Origin: Isoetes taiwanensis
Taxonomy: Eukaryota > Streptophyta > Lycopodiopsida > Isoetales > Isoetaceae
Reading direction: 5' to 3'
DNA: 64,000 bases
Assembly (NCBI GenBank): GCA_021234155.1
Contig: JAJEKV010000138.1
Span: 60,001 to 124,000 of the forward strand
The notes below the pieces were generated by a model. It ran no database searches. It saw only the letters and a list, made by a program, of their open reading frames with translations, and was not told the DNA's origin. This document shows, piece after piece, positions 55,086-64,000 of the stretch. The number at the start of each line of letters is the position of its first letter. Positions within the stretch are counted from its first letter, which is position 1. The position numbers and the translations under genes are program-made.

Positions 55086-57005
55086 CCAAAATATACAGAA
55101 GTTCATCACGAAATAGAAGTCCATCTCGAACCTCAAAATGATCATAGTTCAACCCCATTTGCCGGGAAGATGATGCTAAGCCAAAATGTGATATTACATC
55201 CTGCGTCAATGGATCAGAAGGAAGAGATGTTCAAACAGACTCCAACAAGGATGTATCATGAGGCCTCTCAAACAAAGTGATGGCCATAAGCTGTAAACAA
55301 TCAGGTCCTAGAATAACCTGTGATTGTTGATCAAATGCTGGCTCCCCTGCCTTAGGTTCGAAATAAGATCTGCAAGAAAGAGCATCTGGTTTCCTTGAAG
55401 CGTGCCAGGTCGAAATTTGATGACAAAATCAAAGCAGGATAGCACCTGTGTATGCCATCGAGCCTGACGACGATTAAGAACTCGAACAGACTAAAAATAT
55501 TCCAGATTGCAATGGTCCGCTATGTCTGGATAGTTGATCTCTGCAGCATGGAACTTTCGAGAATGATAGGCCATCGGGTGCAGCTCATGCTCATCCCCCT
55601 CTCGCGACAAGATGCTGACAAGAGAAAAATATGATGCATCAGCTTCGAGAATATAGGGACGCGCAGGATCTCGGTGTGCAAGAATAGGTGCTGCTGTAAA
55701 AGTATGCTTCAGATTGATGAATGCTGATTCTGCTTCAATTGTCCACTCAAAGGGAACATCCTTCCTAGTGAGACGTGTCAAAGGCAAGATGATCTCCGAA
55801 TAGTCCTTGATGAAGCGGCGATAAAAATTGGCAAACCCCAAGAAGCACTGTACATCTTTAATCGATGAAGGTGTTTCCCAATCAAGAACTGTGCTGACCT
55901 TCTCTAGATCCATGGAAACACCCTGAGATGTAATGCGATAGCCGAGAAACTCGACATTGTCCTGCTCGAACTGACACTTCTCCAGCTGGGCATAAAGTCC
56001 ATGTTCCCGTAGCTTCTGAAGGACCTTCCTGACATGTTCATGCTCCTCCAAAGTCTACAAATAAACCAGAATATCATCTAGATAGATTATAACAAGGAGA
56101 TCCAAAAACTCACGAAGAAGATCATTAGCCATGTGCTGAAAGACCGCCGGTGCATTGGTAAGGCCGAAAGGCATGACGGTATACTCAAAATAACTATACC
56201 GAGTTCCAAAGGCTGTCTTCCACTCATCACATTCCCTGATCTGGATAAGATTATAGGCATCTCGAAGATTGATTTTTATGAAGTATCCGTGCACCTTGTA
56301 GCCGCTCAAGTAACTCTGGAATCAGAGGGAGAGGATACCGATTACACACAGTGATCTTATTAAGGCCGCGATAATCCACAACCAGCCGCAAAGAACCATC
56401 CTTCTTGGAAACAAAGAAGATGGAAGCTCCTGCAGGTGACTGAGAATGTCGGATATACAATTGCAAGATTCTCCTCGATATAGGTCCGCAAAGTCTACAA
56501 TTCTGTTGGCGATAAGCCATAGATAGGGCCAATTGGCGGGGTTGTCCTTGGCTGAAGATTAATGGGGCAGTCATAGGGACGATGCTCCAGAAGCTTACTG
56601 GCTTTGACCTTATTGAAAACATCGCCAAAATCCTTGTACTTATCAGGAAGGGCAGGAGCAGACGTTTCTGAAGCAGAGCTAGTCAAAGGATAGACTTAGA
56701 TTGCAATTGCTGAATTAAGATCTTGCCTGGCAGATTTGATAAATTTGTGAAGAGAGATCCTCGAGATACGGAGCTGAGGGCGCGAAGAAGCCGCTACAAA
56801 AGCAGGAGTAAGAACAGGAGCAAGAGCAGAAACATGAGCAGAAGTAGGAGTAACTAGAACAGGAACTGGAGCAGGAACTGGAATAAGAACTAGAGCTAGG
56901 ACATCATCTAGAACACTAGTAATGGTGCCCAGCGTTGCTTGGCATAAGTTGGAAACTTGTAATGATAAGGCAGCAATGATACCGAGGTGTTGCTCCAGCT
57001 ATTGC
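55085..57005 (-). mobile_element. Ty3/gypsy retroelement, internal fragment, no LTRs seen
   Basis: From 57005 down: a gag/protease-side stretch (LEQHLGIIAALSLQVSNLCQ, then Pro/Val-rich PVPAPVPVLV), the protease-RT linker, reverse transcriptase, RNase H, connection region and the first part of the integrase zinc domain (DGLLFRDELLYILDD, near 55100), where it stops abruptly. No LTR or primer-binding site was found. The closest style is the Tcn1-like chromovirus group of fungi and non-flowering plants. Confidence 0.8.
55250..56700 (-). pseudogene. Gypsy pol: reverse transcriptase, RNase H, connection region
   Basis: Linker: [20 protein letters not shown] and [12 protein letters not shown]. Reverse transcriptase: [75 protein letters not shown] and the catalytic [11 protein letters not shown] (about 56058-56090). 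A TAG follows at once (56055-56057), in frame, before TLEEHEHVRKVL. The second part has FLGFANFYRRFIKDYSEI and the RNase H start EADASYF. LNRRQARW and FDFVIKFRPGTLQG belong to the connection region (about 55390-55480). Frameshifts near 56500, 56310 and 55400 add to the stop. The aspartates of YLDD are intact, but no full protein can be made. Confidence 0.88.
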
Positions 57006-57301
57006 AGCTCCTCCCTCTTTCCCTTTGTATTGGCATTACTGGATGTTGTGCCATTATTCCATTCTACTTATTGTCTTGCAAAGTGCCCTTGACAATATGG
57101 TTGGTTGTGTTCAAGATTCTATTGCTTGGTTGTGTTCCAAGATGCGGCTAAACGTTATTGTGGATATCATTTTATTACATAGTTACAGTGTCCAGCATTG
57201 TTGGGTATACGCTGGGCATAACTTGGAACCTATAAAAAGCACAATTTCATTATAATGGGAAAATTTTTAGTAAACTGGAATTTTTTTATTATGGGGGTTG
57301 T

Positions 57302-57395
57302 ATAGACCTTATGCAGGGGTTGTATACACGTGTACAGTACCCTGTATCATAGACCTTATGCAGGGGTTGTATACACGTGCAGTACCCGTGTATCA
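57302..57395. repeat. Two-copy tandem repeat of about 47 bp
   Basis: ATAGACCTTATGCAGGGGTT and the following TATACACGTG, CAGTACC, TGTATC are repeated at 57302-57349 and 57350-57395 with a 2-base difference. Each unit contains GTATACAC/GTGTAC palindromic pieces. Confidence 0.9.
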
Positions 57396-57487
57396 TACAT
57401 ACATGAATATTTAGAGAACATAATAACACGGTATCATATACCAACTTCCAAACACAATAGAGACCGAAGTATGAACTATGTATGTCC

Positions 57488-58117
57488 CTAGTAACCTTCC
57501 CCCAGGTTCCTAACCCCTTCCCCTTCCCTTCCCCTTCCCCTTTCCCTTCGCCTGCGAGGTCTAACCCACGCATCTGGGTTAGGAGTCAAGAGCTCACGCT
57601 CATCCCAGCCTGATTCTTCCCACCATATGGGGTACCTAGTCATTAGAAAAAGTAATTCCACAGGATAATACTCACGGAAGAAGAGCGGACCCAACTCCAC
57701 AAAACCGTTGTAAACGTTGTAGTACACCCTAATAAGGCCATACATCTGTCCCTTACAAATTTCATGAATGAACTCTGATATGTATGCATCCAGAGAGTGT
57801 GCTAAATATCCAGCACGAAGAAGAGGCCTCAATTGCTGTAGCATCTCGTCCAGATAAGGAGGGGGTTCAAGCATTCCCCTCATTGCAAGTCTCCTATAAC
57901 ATTCAGATGGATTAATTTCCATCAGTGGCTCATGACCACAATCAAATCGCTCCAGAATGAAGTTGATCAACTCCATTGTAAGCTCCTTGGTGGGACTGTG
58001 GCGCAACCTCCACTCCAAGAAATGGTCCCATAGCTCATCCATTCCAGGCCGCACAGAATGCCTGGGGCATGCTTGCAGGCCTTCTGGAGTAGCCCAGGGA
58101 GGATTGGGTCCAATCAT
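57488..58117 (-). CDS. Uncharacterised protein (209 aa)
   Basis: I chose the ATG at 58117 (MIGPNPPWATPEGLQ), because the frame upstream reads through a simple repeat. The middle is a compact, helix-rich, Leu/Tyr-rich region (ELTMELINFILERFDCGHEP, YLDEMLQQLRPLLRAGYLAH, FIHEICKGQMYGLIRVYYNV, YYPVELLFLMTRYPIWWEES). The C-terminus is Arg/Gly/Glu-rich (RPRRRRERGRGREGEG), encoded by a CCTTCCC-rich stretch. An intact frame of this length between mobile elements suggests either a recent gene or a gag-like protein. I recognise no domain. The gypsy fragment lies 480 bases downstream on the same strand. Confidence 0.5.
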   Translation of the reverse strand: MIGPNPPWATPEGLQACPRHSVRPGMDELWDHFLEWRLRHSPTKELTMELINFILERFDCGHEPLMEINPSECYRRLAMRGMLEPPPYLDEMLQQLRPLLRAGYLAHSLDAYISEFIHEICKGQMYGLIRVYYNVYNGFVELGPLFFREYYPVELLFLMTRYPIWWEESGWDERELLTPNPDAWVRPRRRRERGRGREGEGVRNLGEGY

Positions 58118-58560
58118 TTGCAAAAGCAAGCAAGGATCACCGACGGAGCAAGGAACACGGAGCAGAGCAAGTAGCAAGTTCAAGAGCAAGCAACAAGATC
58201 CTGTAGCAGGGAGCACGGGAATGAAGTAGCAAGGAACAAGGATCAAGATCAAGTAGCAAGATGCAATGAACAAGGAAGACCAAGTAGCAAGAAGATCAAG
58301 GAACAAGGAAGATCAAGGAGCAAGAAGCAAGGATCAAGATCAAGTAGCAAGGAACAAGATCAAGAGCAAAGAACAAGATCAAGTAGCAAGGAGCACGGGA
58401 ATGAAGTAGCAAGGAACAAGGATCAAGATCAAGTAGCAAGAAGCAATGAACAAGGAAGATCAAGTAGCAAGAAGATCAAGGAACAAGGAAGATCAAGTAG
58501 CAAGAAGATCAAGGAACAAGGAAGATGAAGGAGCAAGAAGCAAGGATAAAAAGTGAGAAG
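58118..58560. repeat. Purine-rich minisatellite, CAAGTAGCAAGGAACAAG-like
   Basis: Short units (GATCAAG, AGCAAG, GAACAAGGAA) are combined into longer ones. GGAGCACGGGAATGAAGTAG and what follows recur about 178 bases apart (58206 and 58385), a higher-order repeat. It lies directly upstream of the 209-aa frame and may act as its leader. Confidence 0.85.
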
Positions 58561-58594
58561 TGAAAACAAGGTAAAAGAATTTATAGCTACGAAT

Positions 58595-58716
58595 CCAATA
58601 ATGTTGAAGTATAATACCAATAATGTTGAAGTATAATACCAATAATGCTGACGTATAATACCAATAATGCTCACGTATAATACCAATAATGCTGAAGTAT
58701 TATACCAATAATTCTA
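58595..58716. repeat. Five-copy 22-bp tandem repeat
   Basis: The unit CCAATAATGCTGAAGTATAA plus TA is repeated five times with few changes (TG/CT, AA/AC) and ends in a partial sixth. A TATA box follows within 10 bases. Confidence 0.9.
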
Positions 58717-58720
58717 CAAC

Positions 58721-58732
58721 GACTATAAAAGC
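58721..58732 (+). promoter_or_regulatory. TATA box of a short + strand frame
   Basis: GACTATAAAAGC is a good plant TATA box, 37 bases before the ATG at 58762. Transcription start would fall very near that ATG. Confidence 0.45.
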
Positions 58733-58761
58733 AGCTCCATTCGGTAAGTCATTCATCTCCC

Positions 58762-58968
58762 ATGGCTTATAATATTTATGAAGATCAGTTTGAGACCATT
58801 CTTTGCTCCATGAGCTACAATGATATTAATCGCTGCATACATAAAGGTGTTAAGCTGGATCCTTACTTACAATCCAAAGCAGAAGGTCGTGAGTGTGATT
58901 GCCCCGGCCTTACTCGTGTTGTGATCCATCTTCTTTGGGTTCCCCGAGCCATGCCTACGAGCTGAATG
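58762..58968 (+). CDS. Small uncharacterised protein (67 aa) or first exon
   Basis: ATG at 58762 in context CCATGG. The peptide begins MAYNIYEDQFETILCSMSYN and includes ECDCPG. A donor-like GTGAGT (58889) lies inside it, so it may be a first exon. The TATA box and repeat array upstream favour a real transcription unit, but no homology is evident. The divergent 209-aa gene starts 645 bases away. Confidence 0.35.
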
Positions 58969-59182
58969 CGATCACAATAGCAGGGATTGATGATGAGTGA
59001 ATCATCGACTCTATAATGCCATCATAATATGTGCATCTAAATTATATGTATGCCATGAATAATGTGTGCATCAGATGTAATGATGTGTATTAAACACCTA
59101 TTAATAAAAGATGTAAGGATGTTAGTATAAGCATAATGAAAGCTAATTGATGTATCGACAATGTATTAATTGTCCAAAATGC

Positions 59183-59521
59183 TTAAGTATTATAGCAAAA
59201 GAAATTACATACATAATTATCGAGAACATGGTGAGATGTCGAGCTTTTAGCTAATGCTATGTTCCCCCACATGTCAACAATGTATTTTGGAATCTGAACA
59301 GTCTTCGGTCTTTTGCCATTTGCATCCCATGCATAATGTATGGCATTCAACTTCTCATACCTTGATGGATCTGATGGATTGGGTCGCCAACGTTTAGTTA
59401 AGCAACCTGTATAGTCACGACCAACAGGCATCCACCATGATACATAAATGTGACCATAATTGGTAGACTCGGATCTAGGATGGCATCTTCTTCGTAAAGC
59501 CCAACCACGTTGGAGTTTCAT
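59183..59521 (-). CDS. C-terminal frame of the DUF7869-like gene, -1 frame
   Basis: Its ATG overlaps the stop of the long frame (ATGA at 59518-59521). It reads GWALRRRCHPRSESTNYGHI, VSWWMPVGRDYTGCL and IPKYIVDMWGNIALAK. Either a one-base loss split the original gene here, or splicing joins it. The stop is at 59183. Confidence 0.45.
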   Translation of the reverse strand: MKLQRGWALRRRCHPRSESTNYGHIYVSWWMPVGRDYTGCLTKRWRPNPSDPSRYEKLNAIHYAWDANGKRPKTVQIPKYIVDMWGNIALAKSSTSHHVLDNYVCNFFCYNT

Positions 59522-62500
59522 CGTCTCCGTGTCGGACTAAAACAAACATACCTTTTCGTAACATGTGCATGAGGATCGAACTCATCCATAGGCAACACCG
59601 ACGCCCATCCGCTGGCCCACAATACGTGAGGCAAAGGTCTTACAAGCACAATCGCTTCATCGACCTCCGGAGTAAATGCAGCCTTTGTAGAGGTTCTTGC
59701 CTTGTATGCTAAACCAAAAGTTATCATTTTGAGGTCGTCCCCGAGATACATCTTCCAAACACACAAGAATCTCGTTCCAAGAATCCATAGTTGCTTTGTA
59801 ACCGCGTGCAAACACACTATCTTCTTGATTTTTTGCGTAAGGAATTCCATAATGCTATGTACTTGCCGATGCCGTCCGCCGTGCCGTGGAGATCTTTCAA
59901 TGTCTTCCTTGAGGGATATTTTTAGGCACCCCGTTGGTAACGTTGGCTCACCATTTTCATCCTCCTTCCACATTCTTATTCCTTTTTCTCGAATCCACTC
60001 TTTATGGGTTGGCTGCATCTTATATTGCATAATGGGCCATTTCCCATCCATTTTAAATCGGAATAGCAATGGGTCGGTATGGCTCGTTAGACGTTGGCCT
60101 TTATCGGGGATATATCCCTTGACAAAGCCTTTCCAATCTGGAACTTCATCCACAAAATATGGAACAGGAGACTTTGCATTGCACTTGCTAAACAAGTAAA
60201 GCAACTCAGGCAAAGTTAGAGCATCCGATGAACTCATTAACGTCGAAAAGTTCCCGAACAATGCATCAATATCGTCATGAGTATGCCCAACCATCATGAA
60301 GCCAACCTGAATCTCATCGAATACCTTAAGCCATGTCAAATAAGAGAGGTAAGAGAACACATATCTATTTTTATTTTGACCCGATGCATTATCCAACTGT
60401 AAGTAGAGATTTCGAGGAAGAGGATTGAAGCCTTCTAAGTTGACACTAGAAGATGAAGGCATCTTCTCTTGTGTCTCAAGGCTTAGCTTATGCTGAAGTG
60501 GTCGAGTATCTTTTAGGGCTTGCATCAATTTGCAATCTGTAGTTCTGCTTCCACACAGATCACCACACTTGTCTTCTTCCGGCAACTCAAGATAGTGTAG
60601 GATCCTAGAAAGTGATCCAACATGAAAGTTTGAGTCATCCTTCCAAAGATCAAGAGAGAAATGGCCATAAGCCCGTCCACCATGACCATGTGTCAATGCT
60701 CCTGTCAAGCTGCTCTTCAAGCGATCTCCTCTCCAAACAGACTTTGCGAGATGGTGACTTCTTGGTGTGAGTGTTTTGACCTGATCCATCTTATCATGTA
60801 TTATGCAAAGGTGACTTTCTGGCGAACGATGTGATAATGCACGCCAATGCCAATATTGACTCCTACAAGAACGTTGTTCCAACATATGTGCCCGCCGTTG
60901 AATTGAAAGGTTACGCCTCTCCCTTGTATCTTTTGTTCTTTCCAATTTCTGCTTGATGACTACACATATGTTACACTTGGAGAATGCTGTATTTTTTGCT
61001 ATGCTGACGTCTGGAAACTCCTTCTTCCAAATATTGTAAAAAGAGGGCAAGGTTACACTCTTTCCTGTCAATTCTTCCACCACGACATCCACTTCCTTAT
61101 GTATGCTCTTCTTATTAAGAATGGAAGGAAGTTTGCGAACATTCTCCCTTATATCATCCTTCCCTTTTTTGCTATGTGGAATGCTCTCCGCATTCTCACT
61201 AATGAAGGTATCAAGCACACTTTTTTCAGTAGCTAGTGTCACGGATCTAGGCTTCTTAGAGCTCAGATACCACCATTCTCCGCCCGTTTTCCACCTAACT
61301 CGAACCTCTTCCTCCAACTATAAAACGTGGATCGAGCAACTCCTAAAGCCACGCCAGCGCCATGCGAATTGACAAAGACTCCACTCTAGAGACCACTACT
61401 TTAGCCCGACCGCCTGTATAAGTTACACTCAACACATCAAAACAAGCGTAATCCGGGGCATCGCTTGATTGAGAATAAAATTCTTTTCTTAAGGCACATA
61501 CTTGCTCTTGGCTCAGTTTTTTGACACATTCGTCCTTGCAGCATGTTGATTTTAGAGCACTCTTGATTGACTTAAGCGCACATCCTCTCCTCCTTCCTAT
61601 CCCCTTTGGTTCCCTCCCCGACCCTCTTCACATATGTATATTTCCTTTTCCTCTTGAATTGCTTCTCAACATCGCCTTCCAAGCACTCAACTTCTAAGTC
61701 ATCCCTGCTCGAGAGCAGCTCGAGCTTGTAAATGTTGTGAAAACTGTCCTATTATCATGAAGCAAAACATCATGGGTCTCCCTGTGTTACTAGATGTTAG
61801 CTATAGGCCTCTCAAAGACAAGCATGACATGACCTGATATTTTGGTTTCCCCGTTGGATCTATTATGTTACCCAATCGAAAAGCTAATGTTACCCAATGT
61901 TCCGACCTTTGATACACCCAAGAACTCATCGTCTATAGCATCCTAGGGATCACTAAAGACTATATTCGCCTCCGAATATTTAGATCTAATGCAGGAATGA
62001 AGAATGTAGCATGGCAAACCTAGTAGATCTGTTCTGGAGTAGTAGACTGTCTCATCTTCAGGCTTAAACAACCTGAGACCAAGACGGGCAGCTAGATTCT
62101 CATGACCTCCAATCTCCTCTACTATCTCGTCTTCTTCATTTGTTGCTGTGTTGCTTGGTTCACCACAGTGAGCAGTGAAACTGATGTCCGGCGGGCTACT
62201 GACAGATGGTGGACTACTAGATGAATCCTCTTCTGAAGAGGGCAAATTGAGGGATCTCGAAGACGTATCTTCACTTGAGGGGAACTCATTTTGTTTTACA
62301 TCCCTCTTAGGCCACTGAATGAATGTGCCTACTGCTTCACCAATGTTATCTGCCCCTCCGCAGGGGACTGGAAGCTCGGTCGATGGGATCACGGACTCCG
62401 TGACCTCAATAGCTACATTTGAAGGATCTATTTCCTTCCCATGAAGAGTGGTTCTATTCAAAATATGTCCCCGGGCAACAATTATCCTTCCGACGAATAG

Positions 62501-62525
62501 GTTGTACAGGGGAAAATTGAACCTG
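59518..62525 (-). CDS. Transposon gene with DUF8039-like and DUF7869-like domains
   Basis: Exon 1 candidate (62525-61943) after acceptor CAG: VGRIIVARGHILNRTTLHG, then NIGEAVGTFIQWPKRDV, the pattern of the DUF8039 domain of plant En/Spm-type proteins, followed by a Ser/Glu-rich linker. A middle piece (about 61390-61560) has KSTCCKDECVKKLSQEQV, a Cys motif seen before DUF7869. The main exon (61317-59518, preceded by acceptor TTTTATAG) is 599 codons without a stop. It holds LPSFYNIWKKEFPDVSI, CNICVVIKQ, IHDKMDQ, LYLQLDNASGQNKNRYV and FMMVGHTHDDIDALFG. The Asp residues of DKMD, LDN and HDDID could form an RNase H-type active site. A nuclear transposase role is inference. The joins between exons are not proven. 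Confidence 0.7.
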
Positions 62526-62631
62526 TTTCAATCAAGCAAGTCGACACTTTTCAGAACATATGAAATAGACGAAAAATAAGCAATAAATAAGTTTAAAATG
62601 GCCATTTAGTACAAAAGAATAAATTTTGGTC

Positions 62632-62830
62632 TAAATTTGGAGCCAAATGGCGCCATTTGGTCGAAACGATGCACTTGGATCAAATGGCGCCATGGCGCCA
62701 TTTGATCCAAATTCACACCTATGGGACATTCATAGGTGTGAATTTGAAACAAATGGCACCATGGCGCCATTTGATCCAAGTGCACCATTTCGACCAAATG
62801 GCGCCATGGCTCCATTTGGCTCCAAATTTA
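62632..62830. repeat. Large hairpin of nested palindromes (arms 92-100 bases)
   Basis: The left arm 62632-62723 pairs with the right arm 62731-62830 around a 7-base loop (GGACATT). TTTGGAGCCAAATGG, TTTGGTCGAAA, CACTTGGATCAAATGGCGCC and CACACCTATG are each mirrored. Inside the left arm, 62675-62710 is itself a perfect 36-base palindrome centred on CCATGG. GGCGCCATGGCGCC recurs. It may be a foldback MITE or a small-RNA precursor. Confidence 0.93.
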
Positions 62831-62879
62831 CATTTCAGCCGCGTGCACCATGTTCAAACCGTATGGCTTATGGAGCCAT

Positions 62880-63060
62880 TAAGACCAACACACCATAAGG
62901 GTGTATTTGGAATAGAATGGCGCCCTGGCGCCATTTGATCCAAGGTCACATGGGGCAATTTGGCTTAGCTCCATCACAAAATCTACACGAGGTGCCTATG
63001 TTATGCATTCTTGCTCCCATTGCTGTATATGTGTCAATAAGAGCAGGCATGCATAACATG
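62880..63060. other. Flank of the hairpin, further GGCGCC units
   Basis: AATGGCGCCCTGGCGCCATT (62916-62935) is another near palindrome of the same type, followed by TGATCCAAGG. No gene is seen. Confidence 0.6.
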
Positions 63061-63264
63061 GGCACCCCATGCCAACTTTGCAATTGAAACCAAGGTTCTT
63101 AGTTTCCTAGCAAAGATTCATATCAGATTTGAACACGCTTATACACATGGCAAGCAATAGAACAGAATTCATACCAGAAAAAGTGGACTTACTTGATATT
63201 AGATAGATCCATAGTGGTATGTCCTGGAGCAGTAGATAGAACAGGAAAATCAAGCTGATCCCAG

Positions 63265-63445
63265 CAGAAGAAAGCGCCAAGGATTCGCCAAGAAAGCGCA
63301 AAGAAGGATTCGCCAAGAAGAAAGCGCCAAGAAGAATTCGCCAAGAAGAAAGCGCCAAGAATCACCTGGGATTTCTGTGAGCGCCAAGAAGAAAGCGCCA
63401 AGAATCACCCCGGGATTTTCGTGGAGCCAAGAAGAAAGCTACCGA
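63265..63445. repeat. GCGCCAAGAAGAAA minisatellite
   Basis: AAGAAAGCGCCAAGAA units alternate with ATTCGCC and ATCACCYGGGATT units over 180 bases. Frames through it encode only repeat peptide. Confidence 0.85.
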
Positions 63446-63799
63446 CAAAGACGCATGCGCCTTTGCAAAGTTTCGCCATGCGCCTTAAGAAAAGAAGCGC
63501 CCTTTGGCGCGAAGGGCAAACCGAGACTAACAGCGGATTCGAAGCTACCGAACCATGCACTAAAAACGTCTCAAGGCCGTGGCATGGTCGCATTAAGTGT
63601 GAGCATGGAGACAAAGAGGGAGCTTTAAATGCAAAGTACAATTTTAAAAGCGGACGATTCAAATTTGGATTGTGGCAGCCAAATTTCAATTTACTCGCTG
63701 AATTTTGACTTTTATGTTAATTTCTGCAAGGGAATTTTGAATTTTATGTTCAAATTTGGGCGGCAGCGCTAGGAAGGGAAATATTCAATTTCAAATTTC

Positions 63800-64000
63800 A
63801 AATTAGATGGCATAATACCGGATCGCCACGCGTAACGGGCCGGCATGGCCGGACCGCCACTGGCATGGGGCTGGCATGGGCGGTCATGCATAGCGCCTGG
63901 ACCGCCACCGCATGGGCTGGGCATGGAGGCCCGCGGGCATGGCGCTGGCATGGAGGCGTAGTTGGCGCGGTTATTGAGAAGACAAAAGCGGCCCAAAGTT
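63800..64000. repeat. GC-rich GGCATGG repeat
   Basis: GGCATGG, CCGCCAC and GGCTGGCATGG recur irregularly, making a GC-rich island in AT-rich surroundings. It continues past the window end. Confidence 0.6.

Noticed and set aside
58118-58306. N-terminal extension of the 209-aa protein with a hydrophobic leader
   Set aside because: It has no ATG and is encoded by the minisatellite, so the Leu-rich peptide is an artefact.
62606-62938. Frames through the hairpin region
   Set aside because: They only reflect the palindromic repeat; peptides repeat the same words.
1-64000. CRISPR array, rRNA operon or organelle DNA insertion
   Set aside because: No regularly spaced repeats with unique spacers, no rRNA-like sequence and no plastid or mitochondrial gene were seen.

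Overview
This window is nuclear DNA of a land plant. Spliced genes with GT-AG introns, an F-box gene, plant-type L1 LINEs, a Ty3/gypsy element and abundant relics of DNA transposons all point that way. The gypsy pol looks like the chromovirus type known from mosses, ferns, lycophytes and fungi rather than the common flowering-plant lineages, and the transposase-like DUF7869 gene is of a kind I associate with non-flowering plants. A fern, lycophyte or moss is my best guess; the species cannot be told from this sequence. The DNA is AT-rich and gene-poor.

Three host genes are clear, all on the + strand. The first is an intronless F-box gene (6500-7801). The second is an M-phase phosphoprotein 6 (MPP6, RNA exosome cofactor) gene of six exons (16989-18137). 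The third is a ten-exon C2H2 zinc-finger gene (40958-44377). In the two spliced genes the exons I placed by eye keep one open frame throughout. Weaker candidates are a group of coding-like exons at 48381-49400, a Ulp1/C48 protease-like gene with a stop in its active-site His-Trp pair (50541-51168), and unidentified minus-strand coding blocks near 51.5-52 kb and 54.5-55.1 kb.

Much of the rest is mobile DNA. From left to right: old LINE fragments (3.5-5.5 kb); a nearly complete but broken L1-type LINE with perfect 15-bp target-site duplications (9551-15300); a degenerate transposon with a transposase-like gene, short inverted ends and arrays of a TAAGC motif (about 21.16-25.77 kb); a minus-strand relic with an FCP1-like HAD phosphatase fragment (25.9-28.6 kb); a 200-bp MITE with a 9-bp target duplication (31710-31909); a 2-kb segment present in two full copies and one partial copy (33.35-39.6 kb), one copy carrying a later poly(A) insertion; a second FCP1-like relic (45.9-46.3 kb); a Ty3/gypsy pol (about 57.0-55.1 kb, minus); and a minus-strand DUF8039 plus DUF7869-like transposon gene (62.5-59.2 kb). 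A (TTCTA)n-tailed LINE or SINE 3' end recurs five times and ties several of these zones together.

The most unusual structures are a roughly 200-bp hairpin built of nested palindromes (62632-62830), five copies of a CACGC/GCGTG hairpin motif between 47.2 and 49.6 kb, the TAAGC arrays, and a filled and empty insertion-site pair inside the duplicated segment. I saw no CRISPR array, rRNA gene or convincing tRNA gene.
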